DNA of 64,000 nt from Mycoplasmatales bacterium (GTDB lineage Bacteria > Bacillota_I > Bacilli_A > Mycoplasmatales > Metamycoplasmataceae). Below the pieces are notes generated by a model that worked only from the letters and a program-made list of their open reading frames with translations, was not told the origin of the DNA and did no database searches. How positions within the stretch are numbered: the first letter of the stretch is position 1; the number at the start of each line of letters is the position of its first letter. The stretch is from positions 186,001-250,000 of the forward strand of contig JABSQT010000001.1 in the NCBI GenBank assembly GCA_013215715.1, in the 5' to 3' direction. Position numbers and translations under genes: made by a program. Of this stretch, positions 1-10,831 are shown in pieces.

Positions 1-1
1 G

Positions 2-1146
2 AAACTTAAAGCTGCAGGAGCAATGGAATATACAACTATTGTTACTGCTACAGCATCAGAGTTAGCTCCTTTACAATATATAGCTCCTTATTCAGGTGTT
101 ACAATTGCTGAAGAATGAATGGAACAAGGAAAAGATGTTCTTATAGTGTATGATGATCTTTCTAAACATGCTGTCGCATATAGAACACTATCATTATTAT
201 TAAGAAGACCACCTGGTCGTGAAGCGTATCCTGGTGATGTTTTCTATCTACACTCTCAATTATTAGAGCGTGCAGCTAGAGTTAATGATGAATATGGTGG
301 AGGTTCAATAACAGCATTGCCAATTATTGAAACACAAGCTGGTGATATTTCAGCTTATATACCTACAAATGTTATTTCAATTACTGATGGTCAAATATTT
401 ACAATGTCCGATCTATTTAATTCAGGGCAAAGACCTGCTGTAGATCCTGGTTTTTCAGTTTCACGGGTTGGTTCAACAGCTCAAATCAAAGCAATGAAAA
501 AAGTTTCAGGATCACTAAAACTTGAGTTAGCTCAATATAATGAGATGGCAGCTTTCGCTCAATTTGGTTCGGATTTAGATCAATCAACAAGAGAAATACT
601 TAATCATGGTGGACGTGTACTTGAAGTTCTTAAACAAGGGCAATATGTACCTATCAACCAAATTGATCAATCGATCTTATTGCTTGCAGTAAAAGAAAGA
701 TTAATTAATCCAATACCAGTTTCAGAAATGGGTAGATTTAAAAATGAATTAATTAAATTCTTCTCAACTGACACTAAAGCTAAAGGACTTAGAGATGCAT
801 TGGCATATACTAAGGAATTTGATGATTTATTAGAAAATAATATTAAATATATTATTTACAAATTTGTACAAAAATTTGTAAATTCTATCGAGAATTACAA
901 CGAAAAAGATAATGACAAATTACCGGAAGTTACAAAACCAGGTACTTATAAAACTCCAGTTAAAAAAGTTGAAAAGAAAACTCCCGCTAAAAAAGCAACT
1001 GCAACTAAAAAACCAGTAGCTAAAAAAGCTCCCGCTAAAAAAGCAACTGCCAAAAAAGCAACAACAAAAAAAACTGCAGTTAAAAAACCTGCAACAAAAA
1101 AAGTTACTAAAGCAAAAACAATAAAGAAAACAACAACTAAAAGATA

Positions 1147-1147
<1 letters not shown>
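2..1147 (+). CDS. atpA: F1Fo ATP synthase alpha subunit, 3' part
   Basis: The 5' end lies outside the window; the reading frame is open from base 2 and uses UGA for Trp at 116-118. It encodes the nucleotide-binding alpha subunit of the membrane F1 sector. The family block with the short motif SVSRVGS, followed by the alpha-helical C-terminal domain, is clear. The usual protein end is reached near base 935. After it come about 70 residues made almost entirely of Lys, Ala, Thr, Pro and Val in repeats such as KKA and KKP, resembling a histone H1 tail; standard alpha subunits lack this. The stop overlaps the atpG start as TAATG. In most mollicutes this operon is thought to hydrolyse ATP to energise the membrane. 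The identity is certain; the role of the tail is unknown. Confidence 0.97.
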
Positions 1148-3413
<2,266 letters not shown>

Positions 3414-3424
3414 AGGAGAATTAT

Positions 3425-3841
3425 ATGATAGAAGATAAAAATAGAACACATCTTAAAATAATTACTCCTGAAGGAATATTCTATGATCGACCAGTTTCAA
3501 TTGTAACTGTTAAGACAACAGAAGGATATATTGGTATTCAAAAAGGCCGTGTTCCTATTGTTGGTTCAATAGAAATTTCACCATTAATCATTGGTACTAA
3601 AGGACAAGACAATTATATGGATTGTGCTATTGCTGGTGGTTTGTTATATGCAGATAAGGAATCAGTGACTATTATTACTGATGCCGTTGAAGAAAAATCT
3701 AAAATTGATGTTAATCGTGCTGCAAAAGAAAAGCAAAAAGCTGAAAATGCACTAAAAGCACAAAAAGATGCTGCAGAAATATTAAAACTTAAATTTTCAC
3801 TTCAAAAAGCTATTAACAGAATTAATGTGGGTAATCTATAA
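3425..3841 (+). CDS. atpC: F1Fo ATP synthase epsilon subunit
   Basis: A 138-residue epsilon subunit. The N-terminal beta-sandwich carries the usual IITPEGIFYDRPV and GYIGIQKGRVP pattern. The C-terminal part is an alpha-helical Lys/Ala-rich hairpin (about residues 90-138) of the type that regulates ATP hydrolysis in bacterial enzymes. An AAAGGAG Shine-Dalgarno precedes the ATG. The stop codon overlaps the next gene's start in a TAATG junction, linking the DUF1146 protein to the ATPase operon. Confidence 0.95.
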   Translation: MIEDKNRTHLKIITPEGIFYDRPVSIVTVKTTEGYIGIQKGRVPIVGSIEISPLIIGTKGQDNYMDCAIAGGLLYADKESVTIITDAVEEKSKIDVNRAAKEKQKAENALKAQKDAAEILKLKFSLQKAINRINVGNL

Positions 3842-4047
3842 TGAATTATCCTGTATGAGCAAAATTAATTACATATTTCCTTTCTATAGGTATAGTAGGA
3901 TATGTATTACTTGCAGTTGATTGAACTAAGATAATAAAAAGTACACATAAGTCTTTTGGTATTATCTTATATATAATCATATCCTTAGCACTTGGATATG
4001 GTTTAGGAAGTCTTGTGGTTGAAATTGTAAGTTTGGCCATTAATTAA
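3841..4047 (+). CDS. DUF1146-family small membrane protein
   Basis: A 68-residue protein containing two UGA-encoded Trp codons. There are two hydrophobic segments, about residues 9-27 and 39-65, joined by a short basic loop (WTKIIKSTHKSFG). Size, topology and position directly after atpC match the DUF1146/YwzB family of Firmicutes, whose Bacillus member also follows atpC. Its function is not established. Translational coupling to atpC (TAATG) suggests a role at or near the ATPase, but that is inference. It is the last gene before the operon terminator. Confidence 0.75.
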
Positions 4048-4077
4048 AAAAACAGCCTTTTCCAGCTGTTTTTTTAT
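4048..4077 (+). terminator. Terminator of the atp operon
   Basis: The inverted repeat AACAGC (4051-4056) and GCTGTT (4065-4070), with an 8-base loop, is followed by a run of T. It lies immediately after the DUF1146 stop codon. Confidence 0.85.
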
Positions 4078-4122
4078 TTGCGAATTTGATATGTTGTATA
4101 ATTAAAAAAGATAATAAATTAT

Positions 4123-4215
4123 GGGCGATTACTCAAGTTTGGCTGAAGAGACGACACTCGAAATGTCGCAGGGGTTTCATAGCCCGCGGGGGTTCAAATC
4201 CCTCATCGCCCGCCA
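4123..4215 (+). tRNA. tRNA-Ser (anticodon CGA)
   Basis: Acceptor strands GGGCGAT and ATCGCCC pair fully. The anticodon stem CGACA/TGTCG encloses loop CTCGAAA, giving anticodon CGA for UCG codons. A long variable arm, typical of tRNA-Ser, lies before the T arm with its GGTTCAAAT loop. The terminal CCA is encoded (4213-4215). A TATAAT box at 4097-4102 fits a promoter shared with the next tRNA. Confidence 0.96.
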
Positions 4216-4217
4216 TT

Positions 4218-4293
4218 GCCGTCTTAGCTCAGTAGGTAGAGCGCATCCATGGTAAGGATGAGGTCGTGGGTTCAATTCCCACAGTCGGCACCA
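4218..4293 (+). tRNA. tRNA-Thr (anticodon GGT)
   Basis: A cloverleaf with anticodon stem CATCC/GGATG and loop ATGGTAA gives anticodon GGT for ACC/ACU codons. The T arm is GTGGG-TTCAATT-CCCAC and CCA is encoded at 4291-4293. The acceptor stem GCCGTCT/AGTCGGC has a T-T mismatch at the fifth pair, which is unusual. It lies two bases after tRNA-Ser, so the pair is almost certainly co-transcribed. Confidence 0.95.
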
Positions 4294-4308
4294 TATGTCA
4301 AGAGCATC

Positions 4309-4332
4309 AAAAAGCGATTATTCGCTTTTTTT
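4309..4332 (+). terminator. Terminator after the tRNA pair
   Basis: AAGCGA and TCGCTT form a short stem around a TTA loop, followed by at least seven T. It lies between tRNA-Thr and the 3' end of the convergent PQ-loop gene. Confidence 0.8.
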
Positions 4333-4348
4333 AATTTTAAAATATAAC

Positions 4349-5056
4349 TTAATCTATATTTTGTTTTGAAATTATTATATTTTTAACTTTTATAATTGTG
4401 ATAATTATCATTGATACTACAGATAATGATGTAAATATAATACCCGCTATATATTTTAATATATCATCATTGATTGCTTGAATAGTTAGATAAGTAATCA
4501 TTAATGAATTACCTAATATGAAAGCGATGCATAAATTTAAAGAAGTGGCTTTTGTATCTTGTGTTTTTACGGTTTTTATTGCTTGTGGCAAGAATGAAAG
4601 TCCTGTAAATGATGAGCCAACCAAGGAAATGATCAAGATTATCTTATCTTCACCAATTTTGTCTTTTTTATTAATTGCAAATATTGAAAAAACAATACAA
4701 GTAATTATTAATGTTGCAATAGTGATAATCATCATAATTCTAAAAACAAAAAGAGAATTATTAAAATGTTCTTTTTTATATTCACCATTTGTCTTTTTAT
4801 TTCTTAAAATATAATAAATAACAGGTATTGTCATAAGACCACAAAGACCTTGACCAATGGTTAAAACAATCCCTCCATGAGTACTTAAAAGCATTCCATA
4901 AATTATTCAAATAACTCTACCTATCATGTTTATTGTTCAAGAAGTTAATGATAATCCAAACGAATGTTTTTCTGTTCAAATCTTTACTATTTGAAATAAA
5001 AATGATGCATCAAGAATTATCATTCCTATAATTAAAATTATTAATAAGTTATCCAT
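4349..5056 (-). CDS. PQ-loop repeat membrane protein (SWEET-like)
   Basis: A 235-residue protein read with UGA as Trp. It has about seven hydrophobic segments and two PQ-loop-like repeats. The first is near residues 15-50 (FLFQIVKIW ... SLTSWTINMIGRVIW). The second is the clear FLPQAIKTVKTQDTKATSL block in the C-terminal half. PQ-loop families include SemiSWEET/SWEET sugar carriers and lysosomal-type amino acid exporters, so a small-solute transporter is likely; the substrate cannot be told. The start is set by a TACAAT box ending seven bases upstream of the ATG with no Shine-Dalgarno sequence, suggesting a leaderless mRNA. Confidence 0.75.
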
Positions 5057-5063
5057 AAAAAAT

Positions 5064-5069
5064 ATTGTA
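5064..5069 (-). promoter_or_regulatory. -10 box of the PQ-loop gene (leaderless type)
   Basis: TACAAT on the minus strand is separated from the ATG at 5056 by seven T-rich bases, so transcription should begin at or next to the start codon. No ribosome binding site is visible. Confidence 0.5.
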
Positions 5070-5162
5070 CTCTAAAACTATTGAAAGTTACTTATTTATC
5101 TTTAAAAATAATATTTTTTATTTAAAAGTTGAATAAGAAACAAGAAAGTTTATTTTCTTTTT

Positions 5163-5176
5163 AAGATAATTATCTT
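5163..5176. promoter_or_regulatory. Perfect palindrome upstream of pta
   Basis: AAGATAATTATCTT is a perfect 14-base palindrome in the 174-base divergent gap between the PQ-loop gene and pta. It lies about 17 bases upstream of the TATAAT at about 5193, near where a -35 region would be. This position would suit a dimeric repressor; the regulator is unknown. Confidence 0.35.
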
Positions 5177-5230
5177 TAGAGTATTAAAATGTTTATAATT
5201 TATTTATAGATAAAGTGGAAAGAGGTAAAA

Positions 5231-6187
5231 ATGACATTTAAAAATCATATGATTAATTTAATAAAAACACAAGATACCAAGAAACGTATTTTATTAATTG
5301 ATGGTAATGAAGAAAGAAGTTTGAAAGCTGCACTTGATCATAAAAAAGATGGTTATATAATTCCTATTTTATTATTAAATGAACATAATGAAGAAATCGA
5401 GTCTAAAATTAAAACTATTGTGATTTCTGATTATAAAGAAAGGAAAGAAGAGTTTATCAAATTATATTTAAGCAAAAGAAATGGTAAGGAAACTGTTGAA
5501 CAAGCTGAACAAATTATATTTAAACCTAATTATTTTAGTATGTTGTTGCTTGAACTTGGAGAAATTGATGGGGTTGTAGGAGGTTTGACATTTCCTACTT
5601 CACAAATTTTAAGTCCAGCATTTAAAATTATTAAACCTAAACCAAATGTAAAAACAATTTCATCTGTAATGATTATGGAAAAAAATTCAGAACATTATTT
5701 ATTTTCTGATATATCTGTTATTCCGGAACCATCAGAAGAGCAATTGGTTGATATAGCTATTAATGCTTCTAATTTTTCTAAAAAAATACATTTAAAAGAT
5801 AAGGTTGCATTTCTTTCCTTTTCAACTGCTGGTTCAGCTAACCACGAATCCGCTAAGAAAATTTATAATTCTAAAGAAGAATTTAATAAAAAATATAGAC
5901 CGATTCATAAAGCTATTGGTGAAATTCAATTTGATGCAGCATTTAAACCTGAAATTAGAAATAAAAAATATAAAGAAAAAGCATTTGAAGAAAGAGCAAC
6001 TATTTATATATTTCCATCGCTTAACGCAGGGAATATAGGTTATAAAATTGCTCAAAATATGGGTGATTATGGAGCTATTGGTCCTATAGTAACTGGTTTA
6101 AATAAACCGGTTAATGATTTATCTAGGGGATCAACATCAACTGATGTTTATAATACAATGCTAATAACTGCAATACAAAGTAAATAA
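5231..6187 (+). CDS. pta: Phosphate acetyltransferase
   Basis: A 318-residue PTA_PTB family enzyme interconverting acetyl-CoA plus phosphate with acetyl phosphate plus CoA. Family blocks visible are DGVVGG (about residue 118), the FSDISVIPEPSEEQL region, FLSFSTAGSA, and the C-terminal GPIVTGLNKPVNDLSRGS signature. The length is normal for the stand-alone form. With ackA at 53.6-54.8 kb (not adjacent) it completes the acetate branch that yields ATP. The start is supported by GGAAAGAGG upstream. A 14-base palindrome in the promoter region may be an operator. Confidence 0.93.
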   Translation: MTFKNHMINLIKTQDTKKRILLIDGNEERSLKAALDHKKDGYIIPILLLNEHNEEIESKIKTIVISDYKERKEEFIKLYLSKRNGKETVEQAEQIIFKPNYFSMLLLELGEIDGVVGGLTFPTSQILSPAFKIIKPKPNVKTISSVMIMEKNSEHYLFSDISVIPEPSEEQLVDIAINASNFSKKIHLKDKVAFLSFSTAGSANHESAKKIYNSKEEFNKKYRPIHKAIGEIQFDAAFKPEIRNKKYKEKAFEERATIYIFPSLNAGNIGYKIAQNMGDYGAIGPIVTGLNKPVNDLSRGSTSTDVYNTMLITAIQSK

Positions 6188-6212
6188 AATAAAGAGTGCC
6201 ACTCTTTATTTT
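6186..6212. terminator. Bidirectional terminator between pta and the LicA-like gene
   Basis: A 12-base inverted repeat, 6186-6197 with 6201-6212, has a GCC loop and A/T runs on both sides. It serves the converging pta and minus-strand kinase genes and overlaps the latter's stop codon. Confidence 0.85.
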
Positions 6213-6928
6213 TTGTTTAAATTTTCAATAATTGGTTTATCACTAAAGGGCAATTTTTCAAATCTATGCATTCACACCAAAGTTAAATAGTTAACTAATA
6301 TTTTTGCATCTTTTAATTTGCTAGTATCATATTCTCCATAAGCATCAAGAAATATTTTTTCTTGTTTTTTAGAAAGATATGAACCATCAATGGTAAAAGC
6401 TAAATCAAAATGTTTATCTCCTAAACTTGCATATTCTCAATCAATTAAGTAAATTTTATCTTTTGAAAGTATAAAATTATTCATTCATGGATCATTATGT
6501 AATGGAGTTGTATCATCGAAATTATCAATTATACTTTCTGCTTTATCATAAAATGAATAAACTTCATCAGGTATACCTTTTTTATTTTTTATTTCTTCAA
6601 AATATTGTTCTAATCTTGCTTTATGATTTGAATTTGGTAATTTAATATTTGAATTATGTAATTTATATAAAATTTTAGCCATCATTTTAAGATTTTCTTT
6701 TTCTAAGATTAGTTCTTTATTTTCTAAGAACTCCCAAACTAATTTTTCTTTTGTTTCTTCGATTAAGTTGGGAACATAATCCATTTTAGAAATTTCAGAA
6801 TAGTTTAACTTATGATTAAAACCATCGAAATGTTTTATTTTCATAAAATAATTTCCTTTATTATTTTCAATTTTATATGTTTTGTTCTTGTGACCTCCAA
6901 GAACTTCGGTCTTTTTTGTATATTTCAT
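6206..6928 (-). CDS. LicA-like choline kinase / aminoglycoside phosphotransferase family protein
   Basis: A 240-residue protein of the APH/ChoK kinase-like fold. The catalytic loop reads TPLHNDPWMNNF (H-N-D of the HxDxxxxN pattern) and is followed about 15 residues later by LIDWEYASLGDKHFDLA, the metal-binding DWE block of LicA-type choline kinases. Trp codons are UGA. The N-terminal lobe has the GGHKNKTYKI nucleotide loop. Phosphorylation of choline or a related small alcohol for lipids is likely, but substrates in this family vary. The start at 6928 was chosen because a TATTAT box ends six bases before this ATG; there is no Shine-Dalgarno. Confidence 0.75.
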
Positions 6929-6934
6929 ATATAA

Positions 6935-6940
6935 ATAATA
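6935..6940 (-). promoter_or_regulatory. -10 box of the LicA-like gene (leaderless type)
   Basis: TATTAT on the minus strand is six bases (TTATAT) before the ATG at 6928. The same 6-base spacing recurs at several other genes here and implies a leaderless transcript. Confidence 0.5.
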
Positions 6941-7012
6941 TCTTATTTTAATGATTTTTTTGTATAAGTGTATAATTAAAAGGTATTTAATAACATCAAT
7001 AAGGAGATATAC

Positions 7013-8041
7013 ATGAAAATAGCATTTTTCGATACTAAGAAATATGATGAAACTACATTTGCGGAAGCAAATAAAAATGGTCATGAATTTAATTTCATTA
7101 CTGAAGGACTATCAATGTCAACAGTTGAAAAAGCAAAAGGTTCAGAAGCAATTTGTGCATTTGTTAACTGTGACGGTTCAAAAGAAATTCTTACTAAATT
7201 AGCAAACTTAGGAATTAAATATTGATTCCAAAGATCAGCTGGTTACAACAGAATTGATCTTAAAGCAGCAGAAGAATTAGGAATTAAAGTATTCCGTGTT
7301 CCTGCTTACTCACCAGAGGCTGTATGTGAATTTGCAATGACACTTTTAATGTCAATTAATAGAAATATCCACATTGCTTATAAAAGAACAACTTCAAATA
7401 ATTTTGCACTAAATGGATTAGAAGGTAAAGTTATCAATAATTCTACAATCGGTGTAATCGGTGCTGGTAGAATTGGGCAAGGATTTATTAAAATAGCTAA
7501 GGGACTTGGGGCAAATGTTATCGTATTTGATGAATATGCTGAAAAGAATTTTCCAGATACAGCTAAAAACTTAGGATTTACATATGTAACAAAAGAAGAA
7601 GTTTTCTCTAAATCAGACTTCCTTTCACTACATGCGCCTTTATTACCATCAACAAAATATATCGTTAATAAAGAAACTTTAGCAATGATGAAACCATCAG
7701 CAGTTATCATTAACACAGCACGTGGACCGTTAATTAATACAGAAGATCTACTTGATGCATTAGACGCTGGAAAACTTAGAGGAGCAGGACTTGATGTTTA
7801 TGAAAACGAAGCAGGAGTATTCTTCTTCGATAAATCAAATGAAGTTATGTCAGATGCACTTCTAACAAGATTAAGAGCTCACCGTAATGTAATCCTTACA
7901 TCACATCAAGCATTCTTTACAGATTTAGCATTAGCTCAAATCGCTGGTACTACAATGAACAATGTTGAACTTGCAATCAAAGGTGAAGATGGTCAAACAA
8001 GACTTATCCTTCAAGAAGATGGAAGAGTAACAAACGGATAA
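7013..8041 (+). CDS. ldhD: D-lactate dehydrogenase (D-2-hydroxyacid dehydrogenase family)
   Basis: A 342-residue NAD-dependent enzyme reducing pyruvate to D-lactate. The Rossmann motif GVIGAGRIGQGF lies near residues 148-159. The catalytic triad of the family is visible: Arg237 in TARGPL, Glu264 in DVYENEAG and His298 in LTSHQAFF. The DVYENEAGVFFFD block is typical of true D-LDH rather than phosphoglycerate dehydrogenase. Many mollicutes use L-LDH instead; none is seen in this window. The start is supported by AAGGAG seven bases upstream. It regenerates NAD+ for the glycolytic genes at 49-53.5 kb. Confidence 0.88.
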
Positions 8042-8065
8042 TCCCTCATGGGGTTTTCTTTTTAT
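8038..8065 (+). terminator. Weak terminator after ldhD
   Basis: A five-base stem ATCCC/GGGGT with a TCAT loop overlaps the stop codon and is followed by a T-rich stretch. The stem is short, so confidence is modest. Confidence 0.5.
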
Positions 8066-8081
8066 TTTAAAATCAAAATAG

Positions 8082-8099
8082 TTATTATTATTATTATTA
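8082..8099 (+). repeat. (TTA)6 trinucleotide repeat
   Basis: Six uninterrupted TTA units lie in the 220-base gap between ldhD and the aquaglyceroporin gene, about 110 bases upstream of that gene's TATAAT box. Such tracts are prone to slippage; no effect on expression can be inferred from one sequence. Confidence 0.85.
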
Positions 8100-8261
8100 T
8101 AATGTGGAATAATGCAATATTTTTTTATTCTAAAATACTATTTTTAAAGTGTTATTTTTATTCTATTTTTTAATAAACAATACTTTGTTTTATTTTTTTA
8201 TCTTTTTTGTATAATTAATCTATTAAATAAACATTAAGGATTAATAAATGAAAGGAAAATT

Positions 8262-9218
8262 ATGAAAATTTTTAAGTTTTTTAAATTAAAAAAACAAGAC
8301 AGGTTTGATGTTGAAGAACCTAAAGATAAATTAACATGAGTGAAACATGGTTTCTCTGAGTTTTTTGGAACAATGCTTTTAGCGCTAAGTTTAGCTGGAT
8401 TATCAACAATTGTTGCTGGTACAAGTAAACCCGCAGAACTATTCTTCTTACATCCAGTTTTAGTTGGTTTCTATGCTGGTTTTATTGCTGTTGGTGCAGT
8501 GCTATTTATCTTTTTAAGATGATCATGTGATTTAAATCCTGCAGTTACAATAACGAGAATGTTAAAAGGTACAAATACCTTAAGATATGGGATTTTTAAA
8601 ATTATTATTCAAATGGTTGCTGGAATACTAACTGGTTTAATTATTTATGGATTTGGAAAATTAGGTAATGCATATATTGATGTTGATGGAGTTAATGTTC
8701 AAGTTTCTAACCATGCAATTTCTTCATTGAAAGCTTCAAAAAATTCATTCTCTGGTGAAATTGGAATTGGAGAAAACATTGCAGCTGGTGCAACATGAAT
8801 ATTCTTTGTAGAATTAGTAATGACAGGAATTCTATTATTTCCAATTTTTTCAGGTATGATCTCTGATAAGTATAGAGATTTTGGAATTATGTTCATTATT
8901 TCTTTATCAGTATGAATGGGTATTCTAGGTGGAACAGCAGCTATCAACCCTGCTAGAGGTCTTGCACAACAAGTTCCAGGATTATTCTTTGGTCCAGGAG
9001 TTGGTAATACTAAGAGTTATGCTGATATTGTTTCTGCAACAATTGCGATGCAAGCTGGGACATTTATGGCTCCATTCTTCTACGTACTTATGCAAGGTAT
9101 TTTAACTGAATGAGTTAACCCTATAGTAATCAAAATTATTCATTTTAGAAACTATAAATCATCATGTATGAAAAAAAGTTTAAAAGAAGAAGTTAAAAAA
9201 GAAAAAACTAAGAGATAA
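8262..9218 (+). CDS. glpF: MIP-family channel, probable glycerol facilitator
   Basis: A 318-residue aquaporin-family membrane channel with six membrane helices and two pore half-helices. The first NPA is at residues 92-94 (LNPAVT) and the second at 229-231 (INPARG). The family's length allows glycerol-type pores. Two odd points: the residue after the second NPAR is Gly, where GlpF has Asp and water channels usually Ser, and a hydrophilic loop of about 40 residues (about 140-180) joins the two halves. An N-terminal basic cytoplasmic segment of about 25 residues precedes helix 1. The start at 8262 was chosen for its upstream AAAGGA; an earlier ATG at 8248 is out of frame. glpK and glpO are not in this window. 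Confidence 0.85.
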
Positions 9219-9232
9219 TCTTAGTTTTTTTT
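9202..9232 (+). terminator. Terminator after glpF
   Basis: AAAACTAAGA pairs with TCTTAGTTTT around a short loop, then a T run. It overlaps the last codons and stop of glpF. Confidence 0.85.
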
Positions 9233-9265
9233 GTTACATTTTTATTGTTTTCATAAGGTTTTATA

Positions 9266-9271
9266 TATAAT
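9266..9271 (+). promoter_or_regulatory. -10 box of the LtrA-like gene (leaderless type)
   Basis: TATAAT ends six bases before the ATG at 9278, with ATTTTT between. No Shine-Dalgarno is present. Confidence 0.6.
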
Positions 9272-9277
9272 ATTTTT

Positions 9278-10546
9278 ATGTTAAAACATTTCATTTGTAA
9301 TACAGAGAAAAAAGCTTCAACATCGCTCGAAATTTTTTTTGATTTTATAGTTGTTGCAACTGTTTCAATGATATTTAATGGGTTTATTTTGAATTCTCAC
9401 CCTGCACCAGCATATCAAAAGGTGTTTATGGTCTTTAATACAGGATTAATAACAACTTATTGATATTCATATTCTTTCTTTAGACAAAGGTTTGAAAAAA
9501 ATAATATATTTTTTAGAATACTAACTATGGTTAAGGTTATTTCTTTGGGTATAATTGCCACCGGTTTAGATTTAATGATATTTAGATTAAATGTTGTCGC
9601 TGATAAAGATCCTGAATGAATTGCAAAATTTTCAATGATTATTTGAGTTTCAGGCTTTGCTTTTTCAAGAATGATTTCATCATTTGAATATGCATTATCA
9701 TTAATTGCAAATAAAAAAGATGAAACATTAATTAAATTATTGATTGGTAAAATGATTTCTAGAATTGTTGTTGTTATTTTAAATATCATTCATTTAATTT
9801 TATTAATAAAGGGAAAATCTATTCCGATATTAACATATGTATTTCTACCTTTATATTTAGTGATTGAATTTATGGGTAACATTGCATATGTTACTGATGC
9901 TAATTTAAAGAAAACTCCTAAAATTTCTATAAAATATGCTTCACAAAGATATAAGAAATTAACTTATTTATATATAGGATCTTTATTTATTTCAGGAACA
10001 ATTCAATTTGCTTATTATTTACACAATTCAAGTGACTTATATATGATTTATAGATTAGTATTGATTTATTTTACAGGATTCTCATTGTGATGGTTCTATT
10101 CTGAATATTCTCATAAATTAATTATTAAAACGAAAGCAAAGCATTTAATTAAACTTGCATTCCTAAATATATTTATCCAAGGTTCCTTAGCTGTATTTGG
10201 AGGGGCAATAATTAACTCACACAACAGCATTAACGCTCATTATATTATGATTGCTGCACCAACTGCGTTAGCAATATTCTTAATAGGTATTCACTTATAT
10301 CTATCTTCATTAAATAGAGATGATACTGTCACTATACTAAACTTTAAGAAACAAGCATTATTCATATGTATTTCTAATGTAATTGTTTTAATTGCATATT
10401 CAATAACAAGTCATTTTGTAAAAATGCCTATATGAACAGTATATATTGTTATAGATTTTGCTTTAATAGTATCCACAGCATTACCTTATATATTAACTAG
10501 AAAATATTGTAATGAATTAGAAAAATGCAAACTAAGAGAAAAATAA
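9278..10546 (+). CDS. LtrA-family (low temperature requirement) membrane protein
   Basis: A 422-residue polytopic membrane protein with about 11-12 hydrophobic segments and many UGA Trp codons. The N-terminal TSLEIFFDFIVVATV matches the hallmark of the LtrA family, LELFFDLxFV. LtrA was named from a cold-sensitive Listeria mutant; the biochemical role is unknown. The rest of the protein diverges, so the family call rests on the first membrane segment and the overall topology. The gene stands alone, with a TATAAT six bases before its ATG. No clear terminator is seen before the valS leader. Confidence 0.65.
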
Positions 10547-10640
10547 TCTGAAACTTATTTTTAATTTTTAAATATAGAAAACAAATAATTTAATACAACA
10601 TTTTTTTATATATAATATATATAATAAATAAATATATTTC

Positions 10641-10808
10641 AATGAAGAGAAGGTAGATAAGTAAACACTTTTATAGAGAGCCAGGATGGTGGGAGCTGGT
10701 AAAGTAAAGACTTAACGAGTTATCTCGGAGAAAAAAAGTTAAACGCTATAAGTTTTAAGAGTCTATACAAGGGTGGTACGTTAGCCCCTTGGTATAAGAC
10801 TTTTTTTA
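10641..10808 (+). promoter_or_regulatory. T-box leader of valS
   Basis: The Stem I features AGAGAG (10675-10680) and GGTGGGAGC (10688-10696) are present. The T-box sequence GGTGGTACG is at 10772-10780 and offers UGGU to pair with the ACCA end of uncharged tRNA. A terminator hairpin (GTCTATAC ... GGTATAAGAC) with a T run ends the leader. A candidate Val specifier codon is GTT at 10719-10721; this assignment is tentative. Known logic: uncharged tRNA-Val stabilises the antiterminator and lets valS be transcribed. Confidence 0.88.
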
Positions 10809-10831
10809 TTTTTGCGATAAAGGAGCTGAAT

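Noticed and set aside
4518-4814. A 98-codon plus-strand frame with a lipoprotein-like start (ACG)
   Set aside because: It is antisense to the conserved PQ-loop gene, has no ribosome site, and the lipobox-like sequence is incidental.
8262-9218. Apparent breakage of glpF, valS, arcD, gpmI and other genes into pieces
   Set aside because: Every break is a UGA at a position where the family has Trp. The genes are intact under the mycoplasma code, so these are not pseudogenes.
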